Assembly: GCF_015326965.1 (NCBI RefSeq)
Contig: NZ_CP017659.1
Coordinates: 1,426,001-1,490,000 of the forward strand
Direction: 5' to 3'
DNA: 64,000 nt
DNA from: Paenibacillus sp. JZ16
GTDB lineage: Bacteria > Bacillota > Bacilli > Paenibacillales > Paenibacillaceae
Shown in pieces: positions 17,245-25,949 of this stretch. The notes below the pieces were generated by a model that had not been told where the DNA came from, made no database searches, and saw only the letters and a list, made by a program, of their open reading frames with translations. Position 1 is the stretch's first letter; each line of letters opens with the position of its first letter. The position numbers and the translations under genes are program-made.

Positions 17245-17943
17245 TCACTCAAATGAAATGATATCGTGCAGCTCCATAAGGGAATGAATCTCATATTTAG
17301 GTTGAATGGCTGTCGGGTTTGCCTTGCGCAGCGGGTTATACCAGCAGGTGTCGATCCCGTAACGAATACCTCCTTGTATATCGGAAGTTAATGAATCACC
17401 AACAATAAGAACCTCGCTCTTGTCGGGATGGTTCAACTTATCGAAGGCATAATCGAATATGCCTTCGTGAGGCTTTTGGGACCCTGCATCCTCTGAAACA
17501 ATGATGCATTCAAAGGAATCGCATAACGGCGACCGGCTAATTCGGATATACTGCACCTGCTTAATTCCGTTCGTAATGATCGCCATCCGTTGACCGCGCT
17601 CGGTCAGTTGTCTGCACAGCTCTTCCGCCCCTTCCATTAGGAAGGAGCCTTGCCCTAAATATTTTATGTAAACATCGCTAAAGGCATCGGCATCCAAGGC
17701 GCACGTAATGCCGTGTTCTGCCAACAGACGCTCAAATCTGGCTGTACGCAATTCACGCTGTGTAACCTTCCCCTGCTCAAAATCACTCCACAACTGCTGA
17801 TTAATGCGTCTGTAGCTGTCTACGATGGCATCCGTGCACTCCTGACCAATTTCGCCAAATACGCCGGATAACGCAAAAGCCTCCGACTTGGCATAGTCGT
17901 ATAAGGTTTCATCTGCATCAAATAAAATAACGTTGTAACGCAC
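17245..17943 (-). CDS. YjjG-type HAD nucleotidase
   Basis: A 232-residue HAD phosphatase resembling YjjG, which dephosphorylates noncanonical pyrimidine nucleotides. Motifs: LFDADETLYDY, AIITNGIKQVQ, the Lys in GSQKPHEGIFDYAF, and LIVGDSLTSDIQGGI. The GTG at 17943 has AAGGAGGG 6 bases upstream and is the clear start; the frame extends to 18039 without a better site. House-cleaning of damaged nucleotides is the likely role. Confidence 0.86.
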   Translation of the reverse strand: MRYNVILFDADETLYDYAKSEAFALSGVFGEIGQECTDAIVDSYRRINQQLWSDFEQGKVTQRELRTARFERLLAEHGITCALDADAFSDVYIKYLGQGSFLMEGAEELCRQLTERGQRMAIITNGIKQVQYIRISRSPLCDSFECIIVSEDAGSQKPHEGIFDYAFDKLNHPDKSEVLIVGDSLTSDIQGGIRYGIDTCWYNPLRKANPTAIQPKYEIHSLMELHDIISFE

Positions 17944-18058
17944 GGTTGCCCTCCTTACATGCGGCTTACTTATTTCAATCTGGATTGTTGATTCAATTCC
18001 CGAATCTTTCCAAAATGAAAATTCCTGCACCCAAAGCAAGCTGTTTCATAATACCTCC

Positions 18059-18643
18059 TTAACTCTCTCTTCGGAGTTTATAGAGATGATGCCGCTCCTG
18101 CTCAAGCTCAATTTCGCCCACATACTTAAACCCGCATTTTTGGATCACTTTAGTGGAGGCATGATTATGAAGAACGGCTAATGCACTCAGCTCGCGCTCG
18201 CTTGTATTTTGGAACAAAAACTGGATTAATGCCCTTACAGCTTGGGTGGTATATCCCTTATTGTAATGCTGATTCGAGATTCCGTACATAATTTCTCGAT
18301 TGGGCTGGGGCAGCTCCTCTTTAGGACCTGTATTGCACCAGCCGATACATTCGTCTGTTGCTTACAAGACCATGGCTAGTCGCAGACGAAGCTGTCCCAC
18401 ATCCCCGCCGTTTTGAACAGCCTGCAAGAACTGCCGATTCTCCACAATTTCATAGTTGGTTAACCATTCAAGCCGCTGTTCCCTGGGTACATCCCAACCG
18501 GGCAGGAACTGTCTGATCTCCGGTTCATGCGTGATCTTAAAGATCGCATCAACATCTTCCACCATATATTCCCTGAGTAGGATGTCCTCACATTCAATTG
18601 TAAAGGGTATTTCTTGAGCATCGATATTTATCTTGTGGTTCAA
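18059..18643 (-). pseudogene. GNAT acetyltransferase interrupted by one in-frame stop codon
   Basis: The N-terminal half (18365-18643) and C-terminal half (18059-18361) are in the same reading frame, separated only by a TAA at 18362-18364. Reading through gives a normal ~194-residue RimJ/RimL-type acetyltransferase: LLREYMVEDVDAIFKITHEPEIRQFLPGW, then after the stop ATDECIGWC and MYGISNQHYNKGYTTQAVRAL, the acetyl-CoA loop. A single AAA or AAG to TAA change would explain the defect. The downstream half could restart at the ATG at 18289, but would lack the first beta strands. Confidence 0.85.
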
Positions 18644-18764
18644 TTTAGCCTCCTGTATTGATTCGCATATGTTCCCTGGCCCATGACGATGGCATCAATT
18701 GACCGGCCCGAGTATAAGTATCGTCAGGCTCAACAGTTGAGCGGCTTTGAATATTCCTTCCAGC

Positions 18765-19244
18765 TCAGACCAAATTCAGCCTCATCTGAATGGTAATCAT
18801 CTTCCGGTGATCATCTAACGTCGTAATACGGACATCGTAGGGCTCAAAACCAAGTTTATGATAAAAAACAAGCCCTCTGGAATTGGTATTATGGCAGCTA
18901 AGAAAAAAGCGAGTCATTCCATATTTCTCTTTGGCTATATCCATCATGGTCTGTAACAGCTTCTGTGCGGCTCCCATTCCCCTATGCGACGGAGCAACAA
19001 TAACATTGCCAAGCCACAGAGATTGATCAATATCCTCATAAAAATTTGCGTAAGCCACTACCTGCCCACTAGATTCTTCAACAATAACCGTGGGATCATA
19101 TCGATTTTCCAGCAAACTCAAGACTTGCTCCGGCGTCCAAGGGAACTCCGATCTGGGACTAACATAAAACAGCTCCTCCGGCGTCTGAGGAAAGCTGCAT
19201 ATCGTTGATAGATCCTCGTCTGCCAGCGGCCTATGGATGTACAT
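18765..19244 (-). CDS. GNAT family N-acetyltransferase
   Basis: A 159-residue acetyltransferase. The acetyl-CoA loop is VIVAPSHRGMGAAQKLLQ near residue 88, and SCHNTNSRGLVFYHKLGFEPYD gives the C-terminal beta-bulge pattern. AAGGAGG precedes the ATG and lies over the end of the methyltransferase gene, so the two are co-transcribed. The acceptor substrate is unknown. Confidence 0.86.
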   Translation of the reverse strand: MYIHRPLADEDLSTICSFPQTPEELFYVSPRSEFPWTPEQVLSLLENRYDPTVIVEESSGQVVAYANFYEDIDQSLWLGNVIVAPSHRGMGAAQKLLQTMMDIAKEKYGMTRFFLSCHNTNSRGLVFYHKLGFEPYDVRITTLDDHRKMITIQMRLNLV

Positions 19245-19259
19245 AATACAAGGTCCTCC

Positions 19260-19961
19260 TTACTTCACATTTTGTGCAATATACATGCCTCTTCCAATCA
19301 TGCCTTCCGGATCGTGCTCCACGCGAAGGCCCGCTTCCTGGAATGCCTCGATCATCTCTTTCACGGTAAAGAGCCCCAAGCGATGCTCCTCCGTATAATG
19401 CTCGATACCATGCTCGCTTCCAAACAAATACTCCATTTTCATGATCGAAATATCGCCTTCGCGGTCCGAATGGGACATCCTGCTCATATGGATCCCGCGA
19501 TGCTCGGTCATGATCGTGTCCACTCTTCCGGTGGTCCAGACATCCGGTGTCAGCCACGGCTCAACCAGAATGACACCCTCCTCGTTCAGATGCTCCTTAA
19601 ACTGCGTTAGGGTCTGCACCAACATTTCCAACGTTTTCACGTATCCGATGGAGCTGAACAGACAGAGGATCACATCATATTTCCGGTCCAAGCGAAAACG
19701 GGTCATGTCGGCAACCGAATAATGACCATCCGGATTTTTCGACTTCGCGATCGAAACGAATTCCGGATTTAAATCGATACCATCGATCGTATAGTGCTGC
19801 TTTAAGAAAAAGGCGTGTTCCGCGGTTCCACAGGCAACGTCGAGTACGGTCCGGTAATCCTTACCCTGTCTTCTAATATATTGCCGGACCTGCTGCGCCT
19901 CCTGCTCATAATCCTTAAAGCTGTAAATCACGTCATAATATTTCGACGATAAATCAAACAT
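19260..19961 (-). CDS. Class I SAM-dependent methyltransferase
   Basis: A ~233-residue methyltransferase. Motif I is VLDVACGTAEHAFFL, the acidic residue after beta-2 is in IDGIDLNPEFV, and motif III is KYDVILCLFSSIGYV. The rest of the fold is intact. I start at the ATG at 19961 (MFDLSSKYYD), the usual family start; an upstream ATG at 19982 has no better ribosome site. The acceptor is unknown. It is followed directly by a GNAT gene. Confidence 0.84.
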   Translation of the reverse strand: MFDLSSKYYDVIYSFKDYEQEAQQVRQYIRRQGKDYRTVLDVACGTAEHAFFLKQHYTIDGIDLNPEFVSIAKSKNPDGHYSVADMTRFRLDRKYDVILCLFSSIGYVKTLEMLVQTLTQFKEHLNEEGVILVEPWLTPDVWTTGRVDTIMTEHRGIHMSRMSHSDREGDISIMKMEYLFGSEHGIEHYTEEHRLGLFTVKEMIEAFQEAGLRVEHDPEGMIGRGMYIAQNVK

Positions 19962-20182
19962 GGATACACCAACTTTTCGCATAATAAGTAACCTTCATGT
20001 CTTTATCTGCAGCCAAATAAGAGTTCGTAAGCTATAAAGACCCCTACTTAGATAACATCATCTAAAGTCGGGGCATCCGCTCAGTCATCTTCCATGATTA
20101 TACAACCGTTCCTCAGATTGAGTAACCCTTTGTTCAAGTAAGCAGCAGACTTATGAACATCCATGATTATGGCTGTATCTGC

Positions 20183-20929
20183 TTATCCTTCGATATGCTT
20201 GTACCTGTACCAATAGGAATAGATCTCTTTGTACTGAAGACGATCGTACAATCGGCTTGCGGCAAAATTATTCTGTACCACCTGTAAATAGCTGCTTGTA
20301 GCTCCATGTTTCTTGGCCCAATGCAGAATATGTAACATTAACTGTTTGCCGTACCCACGATTTCGACAGGCCGGAGCGGTAACCAAATCATATATTCCTA
20401 CATAACCCTGCTCCAATGCACCAATTCCGCATGCTACAGGTTCAGTACGATCATATAGGATGAAGAATCCATATTGTATCACGGAATAGTTAAACAGCTT
20501 TCTTTTTACAGCCTTGTTCTTCTCAGATATTCCGGTTAAGTCCGCAAGCACATCCAGCCATTCATCGGTCAGCTTGTCTTCGATCTGAACTTCCTTATGG
20601 GATGGCGACTCCATATCATCCAGGTGAGCCAATACTCGAAGACTGGTAGGATCCAATAGGGTATAACCCCTGGATTCTAAAATAGGATCGAGTTCCTGCG
20701 GATTGAATGGTGTGATTTTAAATACGACGTCAAGTCCGGCCTTAACATATAAACGCTCACATTGTTCAATCTGGCTATTAAGGTCGATCGAAGACTCCGT
20801 ATAGAGAGCTTGAATTGAGTTGGATCTCTTGGTATAGCCGTCTGCAAATCGTAACAACCATCCCTGTTGTGTCAAGGTTTGGAGCGCTGGCCAAGCGTTT
20901 AAGGTAAACTCCTCGATTCTCTTATGCAC
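20183..20929 (-). CDS. GNAT family N-acetyltransferase, two-domain
   Basis: A 248-residue protein. The C-terminal ~130 residues are a GNAT domain with LVTAPACRNRGYGKQLMLHIL and QVVQNNFAASRLYDRLQYKEIYSYWYRY, a typical C-terminal pattern. The N-terminal ~110 residues are a degenerate GNAT-like or accessory domain. The GTG at 20929 is chosen because AGGAG lies 8 bases upstream. The substrate is unknown. Confidence 0.84.
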   Translation of the reverse strand: MHKRIEEFTLNAWPALQTLTQQGWLLRFADGYTKRSNSIQALYTESSIDLNSQIEQCERLYVKAGLDVVFKITPFNPQELDPILESRGYTLLDPTSLRVLAHLDDMESPSHKEVQIEDKLTDEWLDVLADLTGISEKNKAVKRKLFNYSVIQYGFFILYDRTEPVACGIGALEQGYVGIYDLVTAPACRNRGYGKQLMLHILHWAKKHGATSSYLQVVQNNFAASRLYDRLQYKEIYSYWYRYKHIEG

Positions 20930-21059
20930 GTAAATCACTCCTACAAATATGTTAGGAATAAATATACGTTAATATGCATTTTTATTCAATAAATAAAATG
21001 TATTATTCCTTACTCTGAACCAGACCGTTCACCCGGTTTCGTTAGTGGAAATAAGCGCC

Positions 21060-21617
21060 TTATAAACTGAATATAACTGGAACATCTGCGAGTCTTCGTT
21101 TCCATATCATATGGTCAACTCCACTCCCCCAATGGTCCTGTAGGACATAATCGGGTTTACCCAGCTTCTTCTTCCATATCTTCTGTGCACGAGAGTATCC
21201 GCTATCCAAACAAAATTCCGTCAATCCTTTATTGAGAAGCGTAAGATACATGATATTTAACATTAGATTTCCGATCCCTTGCTGTTGGCAATCCGGATGA
21301 ACAAATACCGTTCCGATTTCAACCACATCACGCAATCTCCCATCGGTAGCTTCCCGGATCAATGCATTAGATGGTCCATACTCGATGCAGCTCACAATGC
21401 TGTTATCTAGCAGTCCGATGAGAAAATATCTTTGCTCTCCGTTCGTTTCAAAATCTGCGTTCAGGTACCTATTTTTGCTGTCAATCTCCTGTTCAATATC
21501 CTCCAGTAAATCTACCAAGCCTTCTTTGGCAAAAGTATCGGTAATTACGAACCTGAAAAAATGCTCCATAGCTTTTATATCGCCGCGATTTGGTCGCCTG
21601 ACTTCTACTTGAAGCAT
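21060..21617 (-). CDS. GNAT family N-acetyltransferase
   Basis: A 185-residue acetyltransferase with VFVHPDCQQQGIGNLMLNIMY as the acetyl-CoA-binding loop near residue 102. AAGGAGGTCTAAC precedes the ATG. The C-terminal third is longer than in the minimal GNAT fold. It is one of a run of GNAT genes between 18 and 23 kb; low similarity among them argues against recent tandem duplication. Confidence 0.83.
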   Translation of the reverse strand: MLQVEVRRPNRGDIKAMEHFFRFVITDTFAKEGLVDLLEDIEQEIDSKNRYLNADFETNGEQRYFLIGLLDNSIVSCIEYGPSNALIREATDGRLRDVVEIGTVFVHPDCQQQGIGNLMLNIMYLTLLNKGLTEFCLDSGYSRAQKIWKKKLGKPDYVLQDHWGSGVDHMIWKRRLADVPVIFSL

Positions 21618-21755
21618 GTTAGACCTCCTTGTAGCTTCAATTACAATAGTCTCACAGATCTTTGGTGTGTTTCATAACATCGGCTTTAACCTCATCCTTT
21701 TGTTCATCGGTTAACCGGACAGGTTTCCAAGCATGATCGTCAGGGATGTGGATGG

Positions 21756-22292
21756 TTAGAGGTTGATCAATTGCCAAAAGTGCCTCATACTATTGTTGAT
21801 CACCTTGTTTTCTCCAGACGAGACTTCCAAAATGATCTTTGCCGCCGTTTCTTTAGCCAGCTTGTAATCTTGAAACTCAATATGCCCTTGGCGTAAGGCT
21901 TCCTCTAGCTCATCTTCATCTTGAATGAAGAGGCTTCCGTCTGGAAGCACAATAACATCCAGATAGAGATCATCCCAATAAGGGATCCCTTCGTCACTAA
22001 CTCCATTCACCCTAGAAATATCGATATACCTTTGGATCACTTCACGGTTTTGGTTCAACATCGTAGTCACACAGAAATTGGAATCTAATGGAAACTGCTG
22101 AAGCCAAAAGTATCCTTCAGCTGCGAGGCACAATTCTTTGTCTTGATATTGAACAAATAACTTGCGCTCTACCTGATGGAGGCTAAGTAAAGTAACATAT
22201 CCCTTGAAATCCTGTTCCTCAATCAATACACATTTGAAATCTCTGCTTATAACTCTTCGCCAATCCAGCCTGTCAGCATATTTTCTTTTCAC
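21756..22292 (-). CDS. DUF402 domain protein
   Basis: A 178-residue protein of the DUF402/FomD-like family, whose studied members hydrolyse nucleoside phosphates. The diagnostic stretch is YWDDLYLDVIVLPDGSLFIQDEDELEEAL, with clustered acidic residues for metal binding, and the C-terminal helix AKETAAKIILEV. The GTG at 22292 has GGAGG six bases upstream; the ATG at 22310 has no site. No partner gene is evident. Confidence 0.76.
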   Translation of the reverse strand: MKRKYADRLDWRRVISRDFKCVLIEEQDFKGYVTLLSLHQVERKLFVQYQDKELCLAAEGYFWLQQFPLDSNFCVTTMLNQNREVIQRYIDISRVNGVSDEGIPYWDDLYLDVIVLPDGSLFIQDEDELEEALRQGHIEFQDYKLAKETAAKIILEVSSGENKVINNSMRHFWQLINL

Positions 22293-22380
22293 CTTAACCT
22301 CCACGCACATGATTTACCGATGATCAATAACGTGTTCAATTCGGCAGCCAAAAGCTCCCATCTCAGGTCATTCTCATGCG

Positions 22381-22926
22381 TTATTCCATGCGTTCATTGC
22401 GGATTACCATATGTAGGTGGTCTTCCCAGACGCCGTTAATCTTCAAATATTTGATGGCCAGTCCTTCTTCGTAGAAGCCTAATCTTCTCACTACATTCAA
22501 CGAAACTATGTTTCTTGGCATAATGTTAGCTTCCAGCCGGTGCAGCCCCATCGTATCAAAGCAATAGTCGACCACGGCCCTTAGCGCTTCGGTCATATAC
22601 CCTTGCCCCGTATGAGCCTTTGCCAGCTTGTATCCCACATGGGCCGATTGAAAGACGCCCCGAACGATATTGCTGATCGCAATCGAACCGATAATTTCAT
22701 CATCTTTATGCAGCCACACTTTAAACAGAGTTCCGTCTGCTATGCTTCGGCTCTCCGCTTCCAGAATCTCCGCCTGCTTATCGAAAGTATAGAACTCAGC
22801 TTCTCTAGCTGGCTCCCATACCTTCCAATGCTCATCGTTCTTAACGATAAAATCCACCACATCCGCTGCCCGATCCCGATCAATCGTCTTCAATTGCAGA
22901 CGAGAAGTTTGTATCGTTATGGTCAT
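22381..22926 (-). CDS. RimJ/RimL-type GNAT acetyltransferase
   Basis: A 181-residue protein with the RimJ/RimL layout: SRLQLKTIDRDRAADVVDF at the N-terminus, VGYKLAKAHTGQGYMTEALRAVVDYCF for acetyl-CoA binding, and RLEANIMPRNIVSLNVVRRLGFYEEGL toward the C-terminus. AAGGGGGGCG precedes the ATG. It may acetylate protein N-termini or small molecules; the target is not readable. Confidence 0.88.
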   Translation of the reverse strand: MTITIQTSRLQLKTIDRDRAADVVDFIVKNDEHWKVWEPAREAEFYTFDKQAEILEAESRSIADGTLFKVWLHKDDEIIGSIAISNIVRGVFQSAHVGYKLAKAHTGQGYMTEALRAVVDYCFDTMGLHRLEANIMPRNIVSLNVVRRLGFYEEGLAIKYLKINGVWEDHLHMVIRNERME

Positions 22927-23039
22927 GCGACGCCCCCCTTGAACTACTTTAACTAAAATCTAGACAATAACCTATCCGTCCCTGGGAAATTAATGTTTTA
23001 GCTCCGAGCGGGTAATTCCAGGGGCTTCCCCCTCTGGAG

Positions 23040-23096
23040 TCAATCGGCAAGCACGAACACCAATAAAATCAAAATTGTAATTTTGAGTTTCTTCAT
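23040..23096 (-). CDS. Possible 18-aa hydrophobic peptide
   Basis: A frame of 18 codons (MKKLKITILILLVFVLAD) begins 18 bases after the kinase stop, with AGGGA six bases upstream. It looks like an isolated signal-peptide or membrane microprotein and is followed by a GC-rich hairpin (23018-23037). It could equally be the stub of a truncated lipoprotein gene. Confidence 0.25.
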   Translation of the reverse strand: MKKLKITILILLVFVLAD

Positions 23097-23114
23097 TTTA
23101 TTTCCCTAATATTT

Positions 23115-23744
23115 TCATAGATTAAAATGCCGCTTAACCTCTTCGTAGTTCTCCTGAATGCTTTTGCTTCCGTCCACGAATATAACCTTGAACCCCCGAT
23201 TCATGGCGTCCTTGGCCACATATGCTGCAAAACCGATATCTCGTCCCATCCAATTTTGAAACGCGTTATCGGGATCATCGCATTGATTCAGAATATCATG
23301 GATCCATGCGCGCTTCGCATAATGCTCCTTCTGGAAATCCGGAACCGGTACGATCCATATTGCCTGATGGGGGCTGGATACCAGCTGTGCTACTTTTTCA
23401 GGTAAAAGCGCTGCTCCCTCCACAATGATGGGGGTTGAAGCCGGCAAAGCCGATACATCATCCACGATCATCGGAAACTCCTCGCGATAAAACTCCAGCT
23501 CCTCATCAATCTGCTGCTGAACCGGTCGTGACCATAATGTATTCCAGTTCATATCCTTCAAACGGAACATGGTGGGATGCTCCGACGGATTGCATGAGTG
23601 TACATGCTTCTCGTTGAACAGGTCACATTGATAATAGGTGTAGCCGTAATCTTTCGTGATCATTTCGGCAATCGTGGATTTGCCTGAACATGGGGAACCT
23701 CCGATCCAGTATACGTGGGAGTAGTCTTTTTTCTCGTTCATCAT
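23115..23744 (-). CDS. P-loop kinase-like ATPase
   Basis: A 209-residue cytoplasmic protein with Walker A GGSPCSGKSTIAE near residue 15 and a Walker B-like hydrophobic stretch ending in Asp or Glu (PIIVEGAALLP). It resembles small-molecule or nucleoside kinases that occur singly in Firmicutes; the substrate is unknown. GGGG precedes the ATG. It is preceded by a 41-aa membrane peptide gene ending 4 bases upstream, so the two are translationally coupled. Confidence 0.78.
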   Translation of the reverse strand: MMNEKKDYSHVYWIGGSPCSGKSTIAEMITKDYGYTYYQCDLFNEKHVHSCNPSEHPTMFRLKDMNWNTLWSRPVQQQIDEELEFYREEFPMIVDDVSALPASTPIIVEGAALLPEKVAQLVSSPHQAIWIVPVPDFQKEHYAKRAWIHDILNQCDDPDNAFQNWMGRDIGFAAYVAKDAMNRGFKVIFVDGSKSIQENYEEVKRHFNL

Positions 23745-23748
23745 CTAA

Positions 23749-23874
23749 TCATGCCCCTCTGTCGTTATCTTTTCTTAACTCGTTTCGAATGTCCAGCAAT
23801 ACGTTCCAAATCGCCCGCAAATATACCACAACGAATAAAAAGCCTACAATCAATATCAATGCGATCATACCCAT
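23749..23874 (-). CDS. Small single-pass membrane protein, 41 aa
   Basis: A short gene (MGMIALILIVGFLFVVVYLRAIW...) with an excellent AGGTGGAG ribosome site. It encodes one hydrophobic helix followed by a charged cytosolic tail rich in Arg, Asn and Asp. It ends 4 bases before the ATG of the P-loop kinase, implying coupled expression. No homolog is known to me; it may anchor or modulate the neighbour. Confidence 0.6.
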   Translation of the reverse strand: MGMIALILIVGFLFVVVYLRAIWNVLLDIRNELRKDNDRGA

Positions 23875-23928
23875 AATCTCTCCACCTTTGCTGCTCTGAC
23901 TGGAGACCTCCAATCGACCATAACTCTT

Positions 23929-25095
23929 CTATGTATAATCCCTCTTGCCCTCAGCGCTTTTTCGAATCCGCATCGTATCAAACAATCGCCCTTCATCATC
24001 GATGGCACGCACTTCCAAGCGGTCCATCGTTACAACGACTTGCAGAAAATGAGGCACCGCCAAGGACTGCGAGGTATGCCATTCCCTCTTGGGCAGTAAC
24101 CAGCCCGGCATGGCTCCGGCGCCGCCTGCTACGATGTACACGATGCCATTGTCATAATCCACGGTCCCTTTCGTCAATGGGTGGCTTCGCTCATATACAA
24201 TTGTATGCGAGTTGATAACCAGATCCACCCCATACCGTTCAAAGACCGTGGAAAGCTGTCGTAAATCCTCGACTTGATATCCGCCTGAAACATATGGCGG
24301 GTAGTGAAAATATACTACTTTCCACCTACCACTACTTGTTGAGAGCTCACGTTCCAAGAAATCGTACTGCGCATTTCCCGGACTCATCACGCCGGAGCTG
24401 CGAGGATAATCTTCTTTTCTGATCAAATCCGTGCTGTCCAAGCAGATGAAGTGAACGTCTCCGTAATAAAATGCGTAGAAATTCTTCGGTTCCGGAAATG
24501 CAAACAGATCGTAATACCATGACGCGTTGTCCTCATGATTTCCCAGGCAGCTGTAAAAAGGTGTATCCACAAAAAAATCACGCCCTGGTCCAAAGAAATA
24601 CTTGTCCCAATCCTCAGCGTTCTTTCCGTCATGGACGACATCTCCTACAAACAAAGCGATATCGGGTCGATACTGCTTCATTCGGCTGAAAATTCTACTA
24701 TTAATACGTCCTCCCGACGAATCGAACCCGCTATAACCTCCGGTTTCACTGGTCACCGTAAAAGAGAATGGCTCACCTTGTCCTGCTGCCGTCTTCAACA
24801 TATAAAAGTCAGACTCAATCTCATCCGATTCATGCTGGGAGTAGACCTTGTAATAATAAGTGGTTCCGGGCTCGAGGCCCTCCACGTTGATTTGGTGTAT
24901 CCGTGTTGGAGACCCATCGGCAAAAGTACCGAATAGGTGAACTGGCTGCTTGTAGTTTCCTTGATGTCCGCTATGTATTCTCTCAGCATGCAAGACGTCC
25001 ACCCTGGAAGTTGCAGGGAGCGACGTTTCCCACATCACGGTCATGCTGTGCCCGGTCGGGTTTTGCAGGTATGGTCCCTTCACAATGGAAAGCAT
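23929..25095 (-). CDS. Purple-acid-phosphatase-like metallophosphoesterase
   Basis: A 388-residue protein. The N-terminal ~100 residues are the fibronectin-like PAP_N domain (VKGPYLQNPTGHSMTVMWET, GTTYYYKVYS). The calcineurin-like metallophosphoesterase domain follows, with LFVGDVVHDGKN, SCLGNHEDNASW and VVYFHYPPY. The last metal motif, normally GHxHxYER, reads NSHTIVYER near residue 297, so one expected His ligand is Ile. The ATG at 25095 has AAGGAGG in front; the longer frame to 25122 lacks one. There is no signal peptide, so it is probably cytoplasmic. Activity is uncertain because of the missing ligand. Confidence 0.84.
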   Translation of the reverse strand: MLSIVKGPYLQNPTGHSMTVMWETSLPATSRVDVLHAERIHSGHQGNYKQPVHLFGTFADGSPTRIHQINVEGLEPGTTYYYKVYSQHESDEIESDFYMLKTAAGQGEPFSFTVTSETGGYSGFDSSGGRINSRIFSRMKQYRPDIALFVGDVVHDGKNAEDWDKYFFGPGRDFFVDTPFYSCLGNHEDNASWYYDLFAFPEPKNFYAFYYGDVHFICLDSTDLIRKEDYPRSSGVMSPGNAQYDFLERELSTSSGRWKVVYFHYPPYVSGGYQVEDLRQLSTVFERYGVDLVINSHTIVYERSHPLTKGTVDYDNGIVYIVAGGAGAMPGWLLPKREWHTSQSLAVPHFLQVVVTMDRLEVRAIDDEGRLFDTMRIRKSAEGKRDYT

Positions 25096-25236
25096 GTAAC
25101 AGCCTCCTTCGGATCTATTCATCGGAAAATGATGGTTATCGGTTATCTGACTTCGTTTCCTCTCTAATTATAACTATTCTTTCAGCTAAAAAGTTACGCT
25201 AACCTTACATTCACACCATTGTCCTACATAACGAAA

Positions 25237-25261
25237 AGAACCGGCATTAACCCCCGGTTCT
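25237..25261 (-). terminator. Terminator of the NusG-II gene
   Basis: The stem AGAACCGG/CCGGTTCT with a 9-base loop is followed by TTTTCG on the minus strand. It lies 42 bases past the stop at 25303. Confidence 0.65.
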
Positions 25262-25302
25262 CAGTAAAATTTATGGTAGTCATACGCTCTTGTACCTTGA
25301 TC

Positions 25303-25707
25303 TTAGCCTACCACGGCATCCAGTTCCGTCTCACGCTGTTCATGTTCGGGAACTAACACCTCAACCACGACTCTAGTCGGTACGCAGATGATCTGCTGAT
25401 AGGGTTCCGAGATAAATCCCATATCCAGTGCAATTCGCTTCGGAGCATCCGAGTATATCATCTGGATCCCGTAGTCATACACTTTCAGTGTGTTGTGTCC
25501 AAACTTGGTTTTAATATCAATGATACGTTCGTCCCCGGTCAGCGGGACAGTCTCGTATTCTTTGCCGTTCACCGTAATCAAAGCCTTGAGTTCTCCCTGC
25601 TGGAAATCTACATGGCTATGCTTCCACCACTGCAGTCCCGTGAAGGAGCCAAGGATCAGGATCAAGGCAAACAGGATCATATCTCCGCGTCTTATTCTGG
25701 ACAACAT
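25303..25707 (-). CDS. NusG domain II-containing membrane-anchored protein
   Basis: A 134-residue protein with one N-terminal membrane segment (GDMILFALILILGSFTGL) followed by an extracytoplasmic NusG_II-type beta domain (LKALITVNGKEYETVPL, HNTLKVYDYGIQMIYSDAP, ICVPTRVVVEVL). Such proteins are common in Firmicutes, often near RnfG- or thiamine-lipoprotein-like genes, and their job is unclear. GGAGGGAG precedes the ATG at 25707. It lies 243 bases beyond the mau-like genes on the same strand; co-transcription is possible but unproven. Confidence 0.8.
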   Translation of the reverse strand: MLSRIRRGDMILFALILILGSFTGLQWWKHSHVDFQQGELKALITVNGKEYETVPLTGDERIIDIKTKFGHNTLKVYDYGIQMIYSDAPKRIALDMGFISEPYQQIICVPTRVVVEVLVPEHEQRETELDAVVG

Positions 25708-25743
25708 GCTCCCTCCTCCCATGCACAGTCTTTGGAACCCCAG

Positions 25744-25921
25744 TATGAACGATGTGCAAAACCACCGAAATGAATTTTGTCACATTCGATATCCATGTGA
25801 ACAGCTTGTACAACCGAAGGAGCAAGCCGCGAAAGCCTTGATGCAGCTCTCGCTATGGGGCAACCTGCCGGCTGCCCGGAACGGACTCGATCATGTGTTG
25901 GAGGCAGTGATTTCACCATGA
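25744..25921 (+). other. Possible coding relic on the plus strand
   Basis: An opposite-strand frame in the gap between the NusG-II gene and the MauA-like gene reads as plausible protein toward its end (LVQPKEQAAKALMQLSLWGNL). It has no ribosome site. It may be a decayed gene tail or chance; I do not recognise it. Confidence 0.2.
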
Positions 25922-25949
25922 ATGGCTTGAATCACTTCCCTCTTTTCTA

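Noticed and set aside
20027..20080. Imperfect inverted repeat CCCCTACTTAGAT...ATCTAAAGTCGGGG
   Set aside because: The arms mismatch and there is no T run, so a terminator or operator call is not supported.
25692..25919. 75-codon minus-strand frame between the NusG-II and MauA-like genes
   Set aside because: It overlaps the NusG-II start, has no ribosome site and no protein-like pattern.
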